From: Mycothermus thermophilus
Lineage: Eukaryota > Ascomycota > Sordariomycetes > Sordariales > Chaetomiaceae
Reading direction: 5' to 3'
DNA: 64,000 bases
Assembly (NCBI GenBank): GCA_011316235.1
Contig: QQBE01000012.1
Coordinates: 62,001 to 126,000, forward strand
Shown here: positions 44,956 to 55,874 of the stretch, piece by piece
Position numbering within the stretch: position 1 is the first letter of the stretch
How the letters are laid out: each line of letters starts with the position of its first letter
Translations under genes and position numbers: made by a program
Notes under the pieces: model-generated
Seen by the model: the letters and a program-made list of their open reading frames with translations, nothing else
Database searches by the model: none
What the model was told of the DNA's origin: nothing

Positions 44956-45498
44956 GGTTGATGAAATGGTTTACGAGTGAGAGCTCGACTCAACCATGAC
45001 AGTACCACACAAACCACAACAGACCCAACACAGCCCACGGTGCTTCAATGCCTGAAACAATGCCTTGTTCAACATCCCAGGTGGGATGGATGCTAGTAGT
45101 AGTAACAACTATGACGATGCTATACCATGCAGAACACGACCCTCCCTATGAGTAAGCCCAGACACAAACTCCCAGATACCTTGCAAGTCACCTAAGGTAC
45201 AATGACGAAGTACACAACCTATTCCGAAATGCCAGATAATAGAAGAGAGAAGGGTATCAAAACACAGAATTCTTCCACAAAAACGCCCACCAATGATGAT
45301 GATGATGATAATGACACCGTTTGCCAGAATGCCAGGATGAAAGGAAAGATGGGTGGAAAATAAGTGGAAAGGAGGGGCTACTCCAATGTGTGCCCAGTAT
45401 CCTCTTCGGGATCGACTCGCTTCGCCGATGGTCTCGGTCTCGATGCTGCTTGTATGCCACCAATCCCCGTCTTGTCTTGTACGCGTGGCTTGATGTTT
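44956..45498. other. Convergent 3' intergenic region
   Basis: These 543 bp lie between the PTPA stop and the stop of the proline-rich gene. It is AT-richer and includes a short (GAT)n near 45293-45312. No gene is seen. Confidence 0.45.
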
Positions 45499-46488
45499 TT
45501 AGTCCTCCCAGATGGTCTCGAGATCCAAATCCTGCCTCCGCTCGGCGCCGCACACGCTCCACCGCTTCCTCTTGTCACGAGAGCTGAAGCCGCTCAACGT
45601 TCGGCCGCGGGTCGGCATGTCGATACTGTTCTTATTCTTGGAGTCGGCGGCGTCGGCGGCGTCGGCGGCCGCTTTGAGCTGGGCAATCCTCTCGGCTTCC
45701 AGCGCCGCTTCTTCGGCATCTGGGGAATCCGGGATCGTTTCGAGGCTGGAGATGCTGGGGCTCCGAGACCTTGCAGACGTCGGGGTCGACGGAACTGAAG
45801 AGGGGTAGGATGTGTAGTATGCGGAGTGGGTTCCGGGGGTCGAGTCGTAGGAGCGATATGCTGGGGAGGTGGAGAGGAAAGGCGGGGTGGTCGAAGGCGC
45901 GCTGGTGGCGGCTGGGGCGCTAGTGCTGGCATTGGAGACCTGACAAAGCGGAGAAGCCGGACGGCGCAACTTGGGTACAGAGGTAAGCGGCGTGATGCCC
46001 ATTGACATGTTCGGTGTGATGTCTCTGGAATGTCTCCTCTCCGGGTCGAGGACCGAGACCCGGGTTGGAGACGAGGGGAAAGATTCGTCGACCGGCTTCC
46101 GTGGGACACGAACACGGCTAGGCGAGCCCGAGGGACTTTGTGGACGGATATGGGGAGAGTAGAGAAGGTGGCCTGTGGCATTTATGCCGGGCATGGACTG
46201 GGTGCGTAGCATGGGAGGTGCCAGGCTCGCGGCCGAGCGTGACCTCACATGGTTGCTAGACAAGGGAGAGGAAGCACGGGGCCGGTAGGGAAGAGAGGGC
46301 GGTAGCCACGACGGTGAGATGGGAGACGACGGCGGCGGGTCGGTGGAACGACGAGTGGCGGCAGGTTTCTTCGGGAAGGTCTCTGGGTCGGGAGAGACCG
46401 AGCTTCCACCCGTCGGCGGAAGGCTGAGGCTCGGGGCAGGCGAGCGTCGAAACTCCTCCATCCTCTGTGTTTCGGGAACCGGCTCCAT
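45499..46488 (-). CDS. Basic proline-rich protein, conserved in fungi, function unknown
   Basis: This single exon encodes 329 residues, ATG at 46488 (MEPVPETQRMEEFRRSP). Most of the chain is disordered: Ser, Pro, Thr and Arg make up the bulk, with many SP and SPS sites (SPSGSPSRVRVPRKPV, TPTSARSRSPSISSLETI). The C-terminal 75 residues look different and more conserved: SLETIPDSPDAEEAALEAER, a short Ala-rich helix, then RGRTLSGFSSRDKRKRWSVC and GAERRQDLDLETIWED. I recognise this tail from fungal proteins usually called basic proline-rich, with no assigned role. The RDKRKRWSVCGAERR block and the many SP sites suggest phospho-regulation or a docking motif; this is inference. No membrane segment or signal peptide is seen. 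Confidence 0.82.
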   Translation of the reverse strand: MEPVPETQRMEEFRRSPAPSLSLPPTGGSSVSPDPETFPKKPAATRRSTDPPPSSPISPSWLPPSLPYRPRASSPLSSNHVRSRSAASLAPPMLRTQSMPGINATGHLLYSPHIRPQSPSGSPSRVRVPRKPVDESFPSSPTRVSVLDPERRHSRDITPNMSMGITPLTSVPKLRRPASPLCQVSNASTSAPAATSAPSTTPPFLSTSPAYRSYDSTPGTHSAYYTSYPSSVPSTPTSARSRSPSISSLETIPDSPDAEEAALEAERIAQLKAAADAADAADSKNKNSIDMPTRGRTLSGFSSRDKRKRWSVCGAERRQDLDLETIWED

Positions 46489-49166
46489 CGTTGGCCGAGG
46501 TTTGAACTAGACTCGGGAGGCCGGACAGTCAATGGGAAGCTGGATGCATGCAAGGTATGTCGGTTGTCGTGGAGGGGAGACGGGAGATGGTCAGAGTCGA
46601 CTTTGTTCCGTTTGCAGTCGGCCCTGGTATTTCCGGTATTTCGGTGCCTAGAGTTGTTGAATCAAGGGCGGGAACCGCGGCGCAACTCGGTTGGAAAGCC
46701 GGCGTAGCAGATATACTGGGTGTACTCCGTACAGACCGTACAGCCTCCAACCGAATGCTGGCCTTCGTACTATGATGTCGACAAGACCATGGCCCGGGTG
46801 GGGGATGCGGGAGGGAAATCGAACAAGGTTCGACGAGAAGGAGGATGGAATCCGAGAGAAAGACGGTGAGTTTGGGATTTCGGCGGTTGTGAAGCGTTGA
46901 CAGGTGTGACGGGACGGGGTTGCCGGTTGCACTTCAGTCCAGCAGGCAGGACAGGGCAGGTCGAGCGCTCCTGACAGCCGGCCGGACGACCCAGGGAAGG
47001 GGACTTAGCGCAGTTGGCGGCAAGTGGGTGCAGGCTTGCAGGCACGTCTCTCGGTCCCGGAATGCAGGGGAGCATCCAGAGCGGGGTCTTTCTCGGCAAG
47101 TCAAGCGCCAATGGCGTCGATACGGCACGAGGCACGCAGACGCAGACGCAGCGACGGGAGCGTCTTGCGGGGGGCCAGGGTCCGATTGGGGATCTGTCAA
47201 GCAGCTGGAAACAGCCCACTTGTGGACTCACTTGCGCTGGGCTTGGTCTTGTTGCTTTAGTGCAGAGGCGTTGCTGTGGGTGGGAGGGTTTGAGTGGTGA
47301 CAACAGAGACAACAGAGACACCGTTCGTCTTTGGAGGTTTAAGTTGGTGCTTTGTTTTGGATGTTGACGTGCAAGAGTCGTCACCTCAGTTTTCAACCAA
47401 CCCCGTCCAGTTTCATCCGATTGGAATTGTAGTCCCGCGCTTAAGAGGGAGGGATCGGTGGCTGAGTGGCGCTTGATTAGTGGAAAAGGTGGTTGTCTCG
47501 GACTTAACAGGGTCGGGTACTCAGGCGCAATGCTGGCAATGCTGGCCGGGAACATCGGTCGTGGAAGAGAGGAAGGTCGGGGACATGCCCGCCGTCCGGT
47601 TTAATGCCTCTCTTTTTCGCTCCTCCCCCTCCCGGCACCCCGGGCCATGGACCTTCGGAACGGCCGCCCGAGTCTTCCAGCGACTCGACCGGACATGCAT
47701 GGATTCTTTTCTCGACGACTTAGACAATGTGTTTCAACGTCGATGAGTGGCAATTGAGTGGTGCCCAATGGGCAAAGACAAGACAACAGGCCATTGTGGA
47801 TTCGACCCCCCAATCTTCAATGTTCAGCAGCTTGTTTTTCCCCAACGTCCATCCGATGTTTTGAAACTTTACTTGGGCGATACAACCCTGCTTCGACCAG
47901 GAAGCGGGTTGCCGCTGCACGTTTGCCAAGTCGCTCGTTTGGGTCCCAGGGTTGGGAGGTGGAGGTCCACTGTGATGCCGAATTTTGTCCACAGTCCTGG
48001 AGAACCAAGACATCCACCAAAAAGTCAACTTCGTCCTGCACGACATGACGGCAAGGATACCGCAGCGATTTGCCAGAACACGTGGGTGCTCCGCGGAAGC
48101 CGGCCATGTTGTGGATGGCGTTCGAGGCAACGAGTTTCCTGAGGACCTCATGCCTCGGGTGTCACAATTTGATCATAGACGAACTCCACGTGCCTCGAGA
48201 CAAGCGTGTGCAACACCAAAGCCTGCATCCACATGCCGATCTAAGTGTCAGGAGGGCGACGCTGTGTGATATTGCCTGTGATATTCGTTGCCCTCTCCGC
48301 TCTTGTGAGAGCTTGGGAGCTGTCCGGTTCCCAACTCCTCAGCAAACAGCCCAAAGCGGAAGGTTCTCGAATAACATAAGGTCAGTAGGTCAGGCCGAGT
48401 CCACCACGGCGACGCCACCGGGGACTCTTTGAGCATGGCCATGGCGGTATGGAAAGTCGGCGGTCCACGGCTCACTGATGCAAGTGAACGCAAGGTGCTT
48501 CCGGAAAAAAGTGAGGTCAGCACCGGGGTAACGACTGCGGAATACTCGTAAGTCGAGTAAGTACACAACGTACTCTATACTTCTCAGGTACTTAGTAAGC
48601 CCATGCGAGATGCCGCACCTAGCCGTATCATAGCCCAACAGTCCCTCGTAGGGACAGCCAGCCAGATCACTGCACTTCATGACCTGATTGATACATCCAA
48701 TGACTCCGATCACTGAGGCGCAGGTCGAGCAAGAAAATCTAAATAAGATTTAAATCCGTCCTCAGAGTGTTTGTCATCGCATATGTCTCGATAATGCCAG
48801 AGAGTTACGGTGACTTTGAGGCAGAGAAGATGGCTGTGAAGTTTTGCTATGATTCATCGTGATTTACAGTGCGAGCTCCACAAACCCTTGGATTTTGCCT
48901 CCAAATTGAACCGTGTCCACACTGTGTTACTCACTCGGCCGCCTAGAATTTGGTTTCCTGCAGTAACATGATTTGCCATCAACCTCGACTTTTTGTTCAG
49001 GGCGTTTGCCTTCACAGCCCAACAACTCAGTTTGTAATACCTCCCAGCTTCACTTCCTCGACGGGAGGACACGGGCGAGTCGGCCCATACTCACAAATAT
49101 CTCTTTTCAAATTCCGGGCCCCATATTCACAAATCCAACCAACCGACCGACCCTGGTATCAACACC
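46489..49166. other. Gene-poor stretch, divergent promoters
   Basis: This 2.7 kb separates the start of the proline-rich gene from the start of the NFX1-type gene. Frames of up to 261 codons occur on the minus strand (46770-47555), but their sequence is random-looking and Pro/Arg-rich. No supported gene; both ends are probably promoter and leader. Confidence 0.45.
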
Positions 49167-52100
49167 ATGACCGATACTCAACCGCCACCTTCAGCTCCCA
49201 GGGGACCTCACCGAGGATCTCATCGAGGAAGAGGATCTCATAGGGGTGGATTTCGCAGAGGCCGTCAACGTGGACCGAGGGAGCCAAACACCACGTCTCA
49301 TGAGCACCAACCATCACCACAGCTTGCATCTACACCTGCACCAGCACCCGGGCCTGAACTCAATAATCCTGAACCTACAGCTGCCCCACCAACCGATGCC
49401 GGACACGCAGCGTCCGAGCCATCCAACTCAGGGAGGGGACGAGGAGATCGAGGAAGGCGTGGAGGCGGGAGACGTGGCACCGGCCAACGGTCGATCGTGG
49501 TATCTCATCGAGGAGGACGGAGACCTCCACCAAATCTCAACGCCGAACCCGGTTCATCCGCTCCCGGGTTGAGGGCTTCTGCTCCAGAGTTTGTTCCGGG
49601 TCAGCCAGTCCCACCACCGTCGAGGTTTGTGACACTCTGTCAATATTTCTGAGACCATGGACTCACCAACATCACAGTTCCGAGTCACCTGCAGTGGCAC
49701 CACCCCGACGCAGACCCAGTCCTGCTCGGGTTCCCCAGCCCAAATCGACCGCAGCAGACCTGCCCACGCGCATCCATGAGGATATAGACCACCGGCAGTA
49801 CGAGTGCGTCATTTGCACTAATGAAGTTCTGCGGAACTCCAAGGTCTGGTCATGTTCCATCTGCTGGACCGTCACCCACCTCCATTGCGTCAAGAAATGG
49901 CACACCAATCAGATGAAAGAGCGGGAGGAGAATCCCAAGCCGAATCAGGTACCGGGTTGGCGGTGTCCCGGCTGCAATTCTAATCTGACCGAGGATCCGG
50001 GCCCGTACCGTTGTTGGTGCGGCAAAGACGTCGACCCCAAACCCATCCCAGGCCTTCCTCCACATACGTGCGGACAAACATGCTCGAAACCTCGGCCCAC
50101 ATGTCCGCATACATGTCCCCTGATGTGCCATGCTGGACCTTGTCCGCCGTGCACCCTTATGGGCCCTAGTCAGCCCTGTTTCTGTGGCAAGAACTCCACG
50201 ACCAAGCGGTGCAGCGAGACGGACTATGGCAAAGGTTGGAGTTGTCAAGAGCCGTGCGGTGATCTTCTCCCCTGTGGAGATCACGTTTGCCAGCAGCCTT
50301 GCCATGCTGGGCTGTGCGGCTCGTGCGAGGTCAAGGTTGAGGCAACGTGCTACTGCGGAAAGGAGCAGAAGACGATGCCTTGCAGTCAGCGAGGCGAGGT
50401 TGAGCAGTCCTTCAACTATGGACAACGAAAGTCTTCGTCAGCAACGGACAACACCGAGACCAGCTCGGGAGAGTGGTTCGAAGGCTCCTTCTCCTGCGAC
50501 AGTGTTTGCGGCCGGCCCTTCGACTGCGGCGTCCATTTCTGTCAAAAGCCTTGCCATGCGCGAGACGAGGCGCCCGCTCACTGTCCCTTCTCGCCTGACG
50601 TTGTCAAGCATTGTCCATGTGGCAGGACGTCCTTGTCCTCGATGGGCCTGCCGCCGAGGCAGTCATGTCAAGACCCGATCCCCCACTGCGACAAGCCATG
50701 CAATAAGGTTCTGGCTTGTGGCCATAAGTGCCCCGACAAATGCCATACTGGCGCCTGCGCTCCTTGTACCCAGCGCATGCAGATATCATGCCGGTGCGGC
50801 AAAACAACAGCCGAGTCGGCGTGCCACCAGGGAGAGGTTGTTCGGCCTATGTGCTTCCGCATCTGCAGGACCCAGTTGAACTGTGGTCGGCACGAGTGCG
50901 GCGAGCGTTGCTGCCCCGGCGAAAGGAAGGCGGCGGAGAGACGGAAACAGAAGCGGAGCGCTACGGAGCACTATGAGTCGGAGCACATCTGCATGCAGTT
51001 GTGCGGCCGGCTGCTCAAATGTGGGAAGCATACCTGCCAACAGCTCTGCCACAAAGGTCCGTGTTTGTCATGCCTGGAAGCCGTCTTTGAAGAAGTCAGC
51101 TGCGCTTGTGGACGGACGGTTTTACAACCACCGCAGCCATGCGGCACTCGGCCTCCAGAATGCCGCTTCCCCTGCACGAGACCTCGTCCCTGTGGCCATC
51201 CGGCGATCGAGCATCAATGCCATCCGGACGATGTGGCTTGCCCGAAGTGTCCGTTCTTGGTAGAGAGGCTCTGTATTTGTGGGAAGAAAAAGCTGACCAA
51301 CCAGCCTTGCTGGTTCGAGGAAGGGAGATGTGGTCTCACGTGCGGGAAGAAACTGAAATGCGGCGCTCACGAGTGCAGGAAATCATGCCACAAGCCTGGC
51401 GAGTGTGAGGACGCCAACATGACCGGCACTCACTGCTCTCAGCCCTGTGGCAAGCCACGGAAGTCGTGCGAACATACTTGTGTCGACGAATGCCATGCGC
51501 CCTATCCCTGCAAGGAGGATAAGCCATGCCAGTCCAAGACCATCATCACCTGTCCCTGCCAGCGCCGCAAGCAGGAAGTCCGATGCCTGGCCTCGAGGCT
51601 CGCTCCGCCACCTGAGAGAGAACCCCTCAAGTGCGACGATGAATGCCTGCGGCTCCAGAGGAATCGGAAGCTGGCCGAGGCCCTGGACATCGATCCGGCC
51701 ACCCACACTGACAACCACATCCCCTACTCAGACACCACCCTGAAGCTCTTCCGGGAAAACATGGCCTGGGCGCAAGAGCAGGAGCGCGAGCTCCGAGTCT
51801 TTGCCGGCTCCCCGGAGGAGAAACGTCTCCGCTTCAAACCCATGCCCGCGCACCAGCGCGCCTTTATACACTCTCTGGCCGAAGACTTCGGCCTGGACAC
51901 GGAGAGCATGGACCCGGAGCCGCACCGGCACGTGTGCATCTTCAAAACGCCACGCTTCGTCTCGGCCCCGAACAAAACCCTCGCGCAATGCCTCCGCATC
52001 GCCCAGCAAGCCGCCAACCTCGGAACCGGCACATCCGCCATCAAACAGCAACCGCCGGCCGCAAAGCGGCCCCAGCCTCAACCCTTCAACGCCATCCTCC

Positions 52101-52828
52101 TCATCAGCCCCCGCTTCGGCCTCACCATCGACGAACTCGACACCGCCCTCGCAGCCGATCTGTCTTCGGCCGGGCGTTCCGGCCCGGCAATGACCTTCAC
52201 CACCTCCTTCCTCCCCTCCGCGGAGGAAGTCATCATCAAAGCCGTCCCCAAACCCGTCACGGCCGCCAGCATCGCGACCTCCACCGCCGCCACCCCCGAG
52301 GCCATCGAACGGGCCTTGTCCGTGGCGAAGCCCGCCATTGCGAAGACCGTGTCGCGCCTCGGCCTTGCTGGATCAGTGATGCTGTGCCATGTCGAGGGGG
52401 TTTCTGATACGGTGACCAGGCGGGAAGCGGACGGTGCCGCGGGGGGAGGGTGGAGCGCGGTCGCCAGCAGGGGCGCGTGGAAGAAGGTGGCGATGAATAA
52501 GCCGAATACGGTGGTCGCGGAGAAGGCTGTGGAGGAGAGGAGGGCGCCGAGCGCGTTTGTGGCGTTGAGGAAGCTGGGGGAGAAGAAGGCTGCTGGTGCT
52601 ACTACTCCTACTACTGGTTCCTCTACCGGCGGCGTTGGTCTTGGTGCTGGTGTGAAGGAGAAGGGGAAGGATAAAAAGGAGGAGGAAGTGGAGGAGGATT
52701 GGCTGGCGGCTGTTGAGAGGGAGGAGGGTGAAGCTGCTGGTGAAGAAAAGAACTTGGAGGAGGAGAGCGGCAACGGACAAGTGGGGGGTTCTGGCGACAG
52801 TGAGACTCCAGCCGCGATTGTTGCTTAA
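49167..52828 (+). CDS. fap1: NFX1-type zinc-finger protein with R3H domain (FAP1/NFX1 homologue)
   Basis: Yeast Fap1 binds the FK506-binding protein Fpr1 and gives rapamycin resistance; human NFX1 is a transcriptional regulator. Two exons, 49167-49624 and 49678-52828, encode 1202 residues. The intron is 53 bp (GTTTGT...TCACAG) and the join reads PPPSRSSESPAVAPPRRR. Domains in order: an RGG-like Arg/Gly-rich N-terminus (residues 12-45 and about 90-120); a RING/PHD-like finger beginning CVICTNEV and CSICWTVTHLHCVKKWH; about eight NFX1 zinc fingers, for example CPHTCPLMCHAGPCPPC, CGDHVCQQPCHAGLCGSC and CGHKCPDKCHTGACAPC; an R3H domain around AFIHSLAEDFGLDTESM; and a C-terminal acidic, Ala/Glu-rich tail. 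Length and order match the family. The frame stays open for 76 codons after the TAA stop (see findings). An AATAAA lies at 53052. Confidence 0.95.
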
Positions 52829-53504
52829 GCAAGCATAACATACCTTAGTCTGGGTGCCAGCGTGTGTAATGTCCCCAAAGGCTTCTTCTACGACCTCTCA
52901 GGACATCAAATAGATGCTGTAACGAATCAAGACTTAATGCAAGAACTGGACGAAGAGCTTATTGTGGCTAAAGAGGCTAAATGGAGTTGTCTTGTTGAGA
53001 CCTGGCATGCAGGGCAAAAAAGACTTGATCTTAGGATTGAGCAAAGTAAACAATAAACAAGTCAAGATATCTGTACACCATCATGCTGCTCAGGGCCAAG
53101 TTTACATGCTATCCGTGGTATGATAAAGTACTACAATGCCGCTGAGTATACCACCCCGGTTCTGCCCGTCGGCTAGGGGCTGCTAACCTCAATGTTTGAT
53201 AACATTCCGTCAGCAAGCTCCACGAAACTGCAACAACGCCTTCCAACAGCATAGGATCCAAGTGTCCAGCCCCAACAGTCCAATTTCCCACCCGATCTGA
53301 GTCATCCGGTACTGCCCCTGCAACATTAAAGTCGACTCGGTTTCATCTGGGCAAGATGGTCTGAGCTTCTTCAGCCCCCAAGTCCACAGGGTATATTTTC
53401 CAAGAGTCATCCAGTTCCCTTCATCGCGTATCCATACATACAACCTCCATCCCCTTCACAACTCACCACCATCACCACAACAACAACCACCACCACCGCC
53501 CACC
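52829..53504. other. Intergenic region, FAP1 3' end and F-box gene promoter
   Basis: The first 230 bases stay open in the FAP1 frame but have no ATG-started, high-GC gene. An AATAAA lies at 53052-53057. The last 60 bases before 53505 are rich in CCA/CAA repeats, a typical fungal leader. Confidence 0.5.
53052..53057 (+). terminator. Candidate polyadenylation signal of FAP1
   Basis: AATAAA 224 nt after the FAP1 stop. Fungal signals are degenerate, so this is only suggestive. Confidence 0.3.
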
Positions 53505-54807
53505 ATGCCACCACCAACAACCATCCACGACCTCCCCACCGAGCTCCTCGACTCCATCGCGTCCCTCCTGTGCGGCGACCACTTACCCAACGACCACACC
53601 CTCGACTGCCCCGTGCACTGGAGCAAGCCGTACCCCGGCATCAGGGAGAAGCCGCTTCCCTTCCTATGCTCGCGGCAGCGCCAAGCGACGCTGCGATCCC
53701 TCTGCCTCGCCTCGCGGCGCCTGCACACCATCGCCCTGCCGCACCTGTACCACCACCTCGTCCCGGCCAAGGACTGGTGGCGGCTGGCGCGAACGCTGGC
53801 CGCGCGCCCGGAGCTGGGGCGGTACGCGCGCTCGCTGCGGCTCGACGACCGCACGCGGGAGCCGGACGAGGACGACCCGGCCGAGAAGCGCGGGGTGTGG
53901 GAGGACGAGGCGCTGCGGAGCGCGTACGAGGCCAAGAGGCAGGAGTACCTGAACACGTGCGACGAGAAGAGGGTGGGGTGGTTGGACTGGGACTACGGGC
54001 TCGAGGTGCGGCAGATGGCGGAGCTGCTGACGCGGTTTGAGCATTTTTTGAGGGGCAAGTACGATTTGTACGCGGCGTTCCTGGTCAGCATGCTCCCCAA
54101 CTTGGAGATGCTGGTCGCGCCGGTGTATCATCAAGTCGGCTTTCGGTTCTGCAAGCCCCGGTCGCTGCCGCGGTTGAGAGAGGTTTATTTGTTTCCATAC
54201 GGCAGCGTGCTGGATCTGCAGAGGGGCGTGAGGCGGCTGATGTTTGCTGCGCACAGGGAGACGCTGGAAAAGGTGACGCTGGAGTACCCTACCGAGCATT
54301 GGTTTTTCCGTCCTTCTTCGCCAACGAGAGAAGCGCAGAGGGATGAGGAGGAATTGTTGAAAAAGGAAGGGTTGTGGGTGGAGGAGGAGTGTGCTGCCGC
54401 AGCGACAGGGGACGACAATACGGACGATGAGGACTGTGATGACTCGGAAGAGAACTCGAGTGATTCGGAGGGATCGGAGGACACGGAGGACTCGGATGAA
54501 GAGGAGGTGGACTTGGAAAAAGAAGAAGAGGAGGAGGGAGAATCCGGAGAGGGGGACCAGCAAAGCATGACACAGCCAGCGTCGCAAGAGGAGGATGAGC
54601 TGCAGGAGCTTCTGCAGGAGTTGAAGTTGAAAAAGAAGAGGAGGAGGAAAAAGCTGCAGCATGAGCAGAAGGAGGAGCATGACGAGAAGCAGGGGCTCCA
54701 GGAACAGCAGAAGACGGAGCAGGAGGTGGAGGGAAACGGGGAGCATGAAGAGGGACACGAGGAGCAGGAGGGGCAGGTGAAAGAGCATGAGGAGGACGAG
54801 GAGGACG

Positions 54808-54845
<38 letters not shown>

Positions 54846-55448
54846 CAGACAGAGGAACAGGACTGGGACGAGCAGACGGAGCGGCAACAAGACGTCGAGA
54901 GCTTAAACAAGGTAGATTACAACGAAATCGCGTGGAACCCCTTCTACTACGGCGAGGGCATCCTGGGCGTCATCCTCCCCAACGTCACGCACCTGACCAT
55001 CCTCGAGCACGCGCTCAGCGTCGAGATGCTCGAGGAGGTCCTCGTGCCCTTCGCCAACATCACCCACCTGTATGTCAGGATGGTCGGCGACATCACTCAG
55101 GAAGCCTTTGACTTTCCCCCTCTAGAGGTTGGATTCGACAATTCCCGCCTGGACGGGCTCGCCACCTTCTTCGAATCGCGCAAGCCCATGCACGCGCCCC
55201 GGCTGCGGTCGCTGGTACTCGAGGTCATGGAGACGGTCCATGACTGGGATGAGTTTTGGTGGTCCGAGCAGACGGCCGAAAAGCTGAACGCGGTGATGAA
55301 GGAGCGCGGGGCCAAGCTCGAGATTTGGTTGCCCATGAGGTCCAAGTGTTGGTGGAGCAACAGTTACGACAGGGAATACGTCGAGATACCCGAGTTTGAC
55401 TTTGTACGACGGATTGGAGTGTCAGAGGGCAAAGAGGAAGCCGGTTGA
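53505..55448 (+). CDS. F-box-like protein with a long acidic insert
   Basis: This single exon encodes 647 residues, ATG at 53505. The N-terminus carries an F-box-like motif, IHDLPTELLDSIASLL, followed by LRSLCLASRRLHTIALPHLY, which suits substrate receptors of SCF ubiquitin ligases. Leu-rich segments follow (MLPNLEMLVAPVYHQ, SLPRLREVYLFPYGSV) and resume at the end (GVILPNVTHLTILEHAL, APRLRSLVLEVMETVHDW), as in fungal F-box proteins with leucine-rich repeats. Between them, roughly residues 280-470, lies a Glu/Asp/Lys/Gln-rich insert, including an 11-12 residue Asp run encoded by a (GAT)n microsatellite at 54810-54845. The insert is probably disordered and variable in length. The substrate is unknown. 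Convergent with BEM46. The F-box call is moderate because the motif is short. Confidence 0.75.
54810..54845 (+). repeat. (GAT)n microsatellite encoding poly-Asp
   Basis: Twelve perfect GAT codons in the acidic insert of the F-box-like protein. Likely length-variable between strains. Confidence 0.95.
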
Positions 55449-55874
55449 TTTCTACTGTCTTGTCTCATAAGACGACATCATGTCGAGACTGAAGGGAATG
55501 TGAATTTGAATGTAACGAGACCAGACACGATGGCTACTTGAGACTTTGGGAATAAAGAATCATGTTGACCCAGACATCACTCATCCATCAATTTATCTGG
55601 ACATCCAGTTCATTTCGTCACTCATCAACTTCATTGCTTCTCTATTAATATGCATATGGGGTATCAAATATGCGTATGCGGTTCAACACAAGTTCCCCCT
55701 CCATTCATGCCCCTTTCTTGTATTAAGTCCTGACATCCCCGTCGTCTCCCTCAGAATATAATATCCTCATTCACACCATCCCCAATGATCCCCGAGATAT
55801 CATCGATTGGCGCATGTCTCAGACAAGCAGCTGGCGAAGGTTGATGAGTAGAATTACCGTCTAGACCCGGACAA
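55449..55874. other. Convergent 3' intergenic region
   Basis: These 426 bp are AT-rich and hold the likely 3' ends of the F-box-like and BEM46 genes, with an AATAAA at 55551. Confidence 0.5.
55551..55556 (+). terminator. Candidate polyadenylation signal of the F-box-like gene
   Basis: AATAAA 103 nt after the stop codon, in AT-rich sequence. Confidence 0.4.

Noticed and set aside
53664..54890. 408-codon open frame on the minus strand with a run of isoleucines
   Set aside because: It is the antisense of the F-box-like gene; the Ile/Leu runs come from GAT and GAG tracts read backwards.
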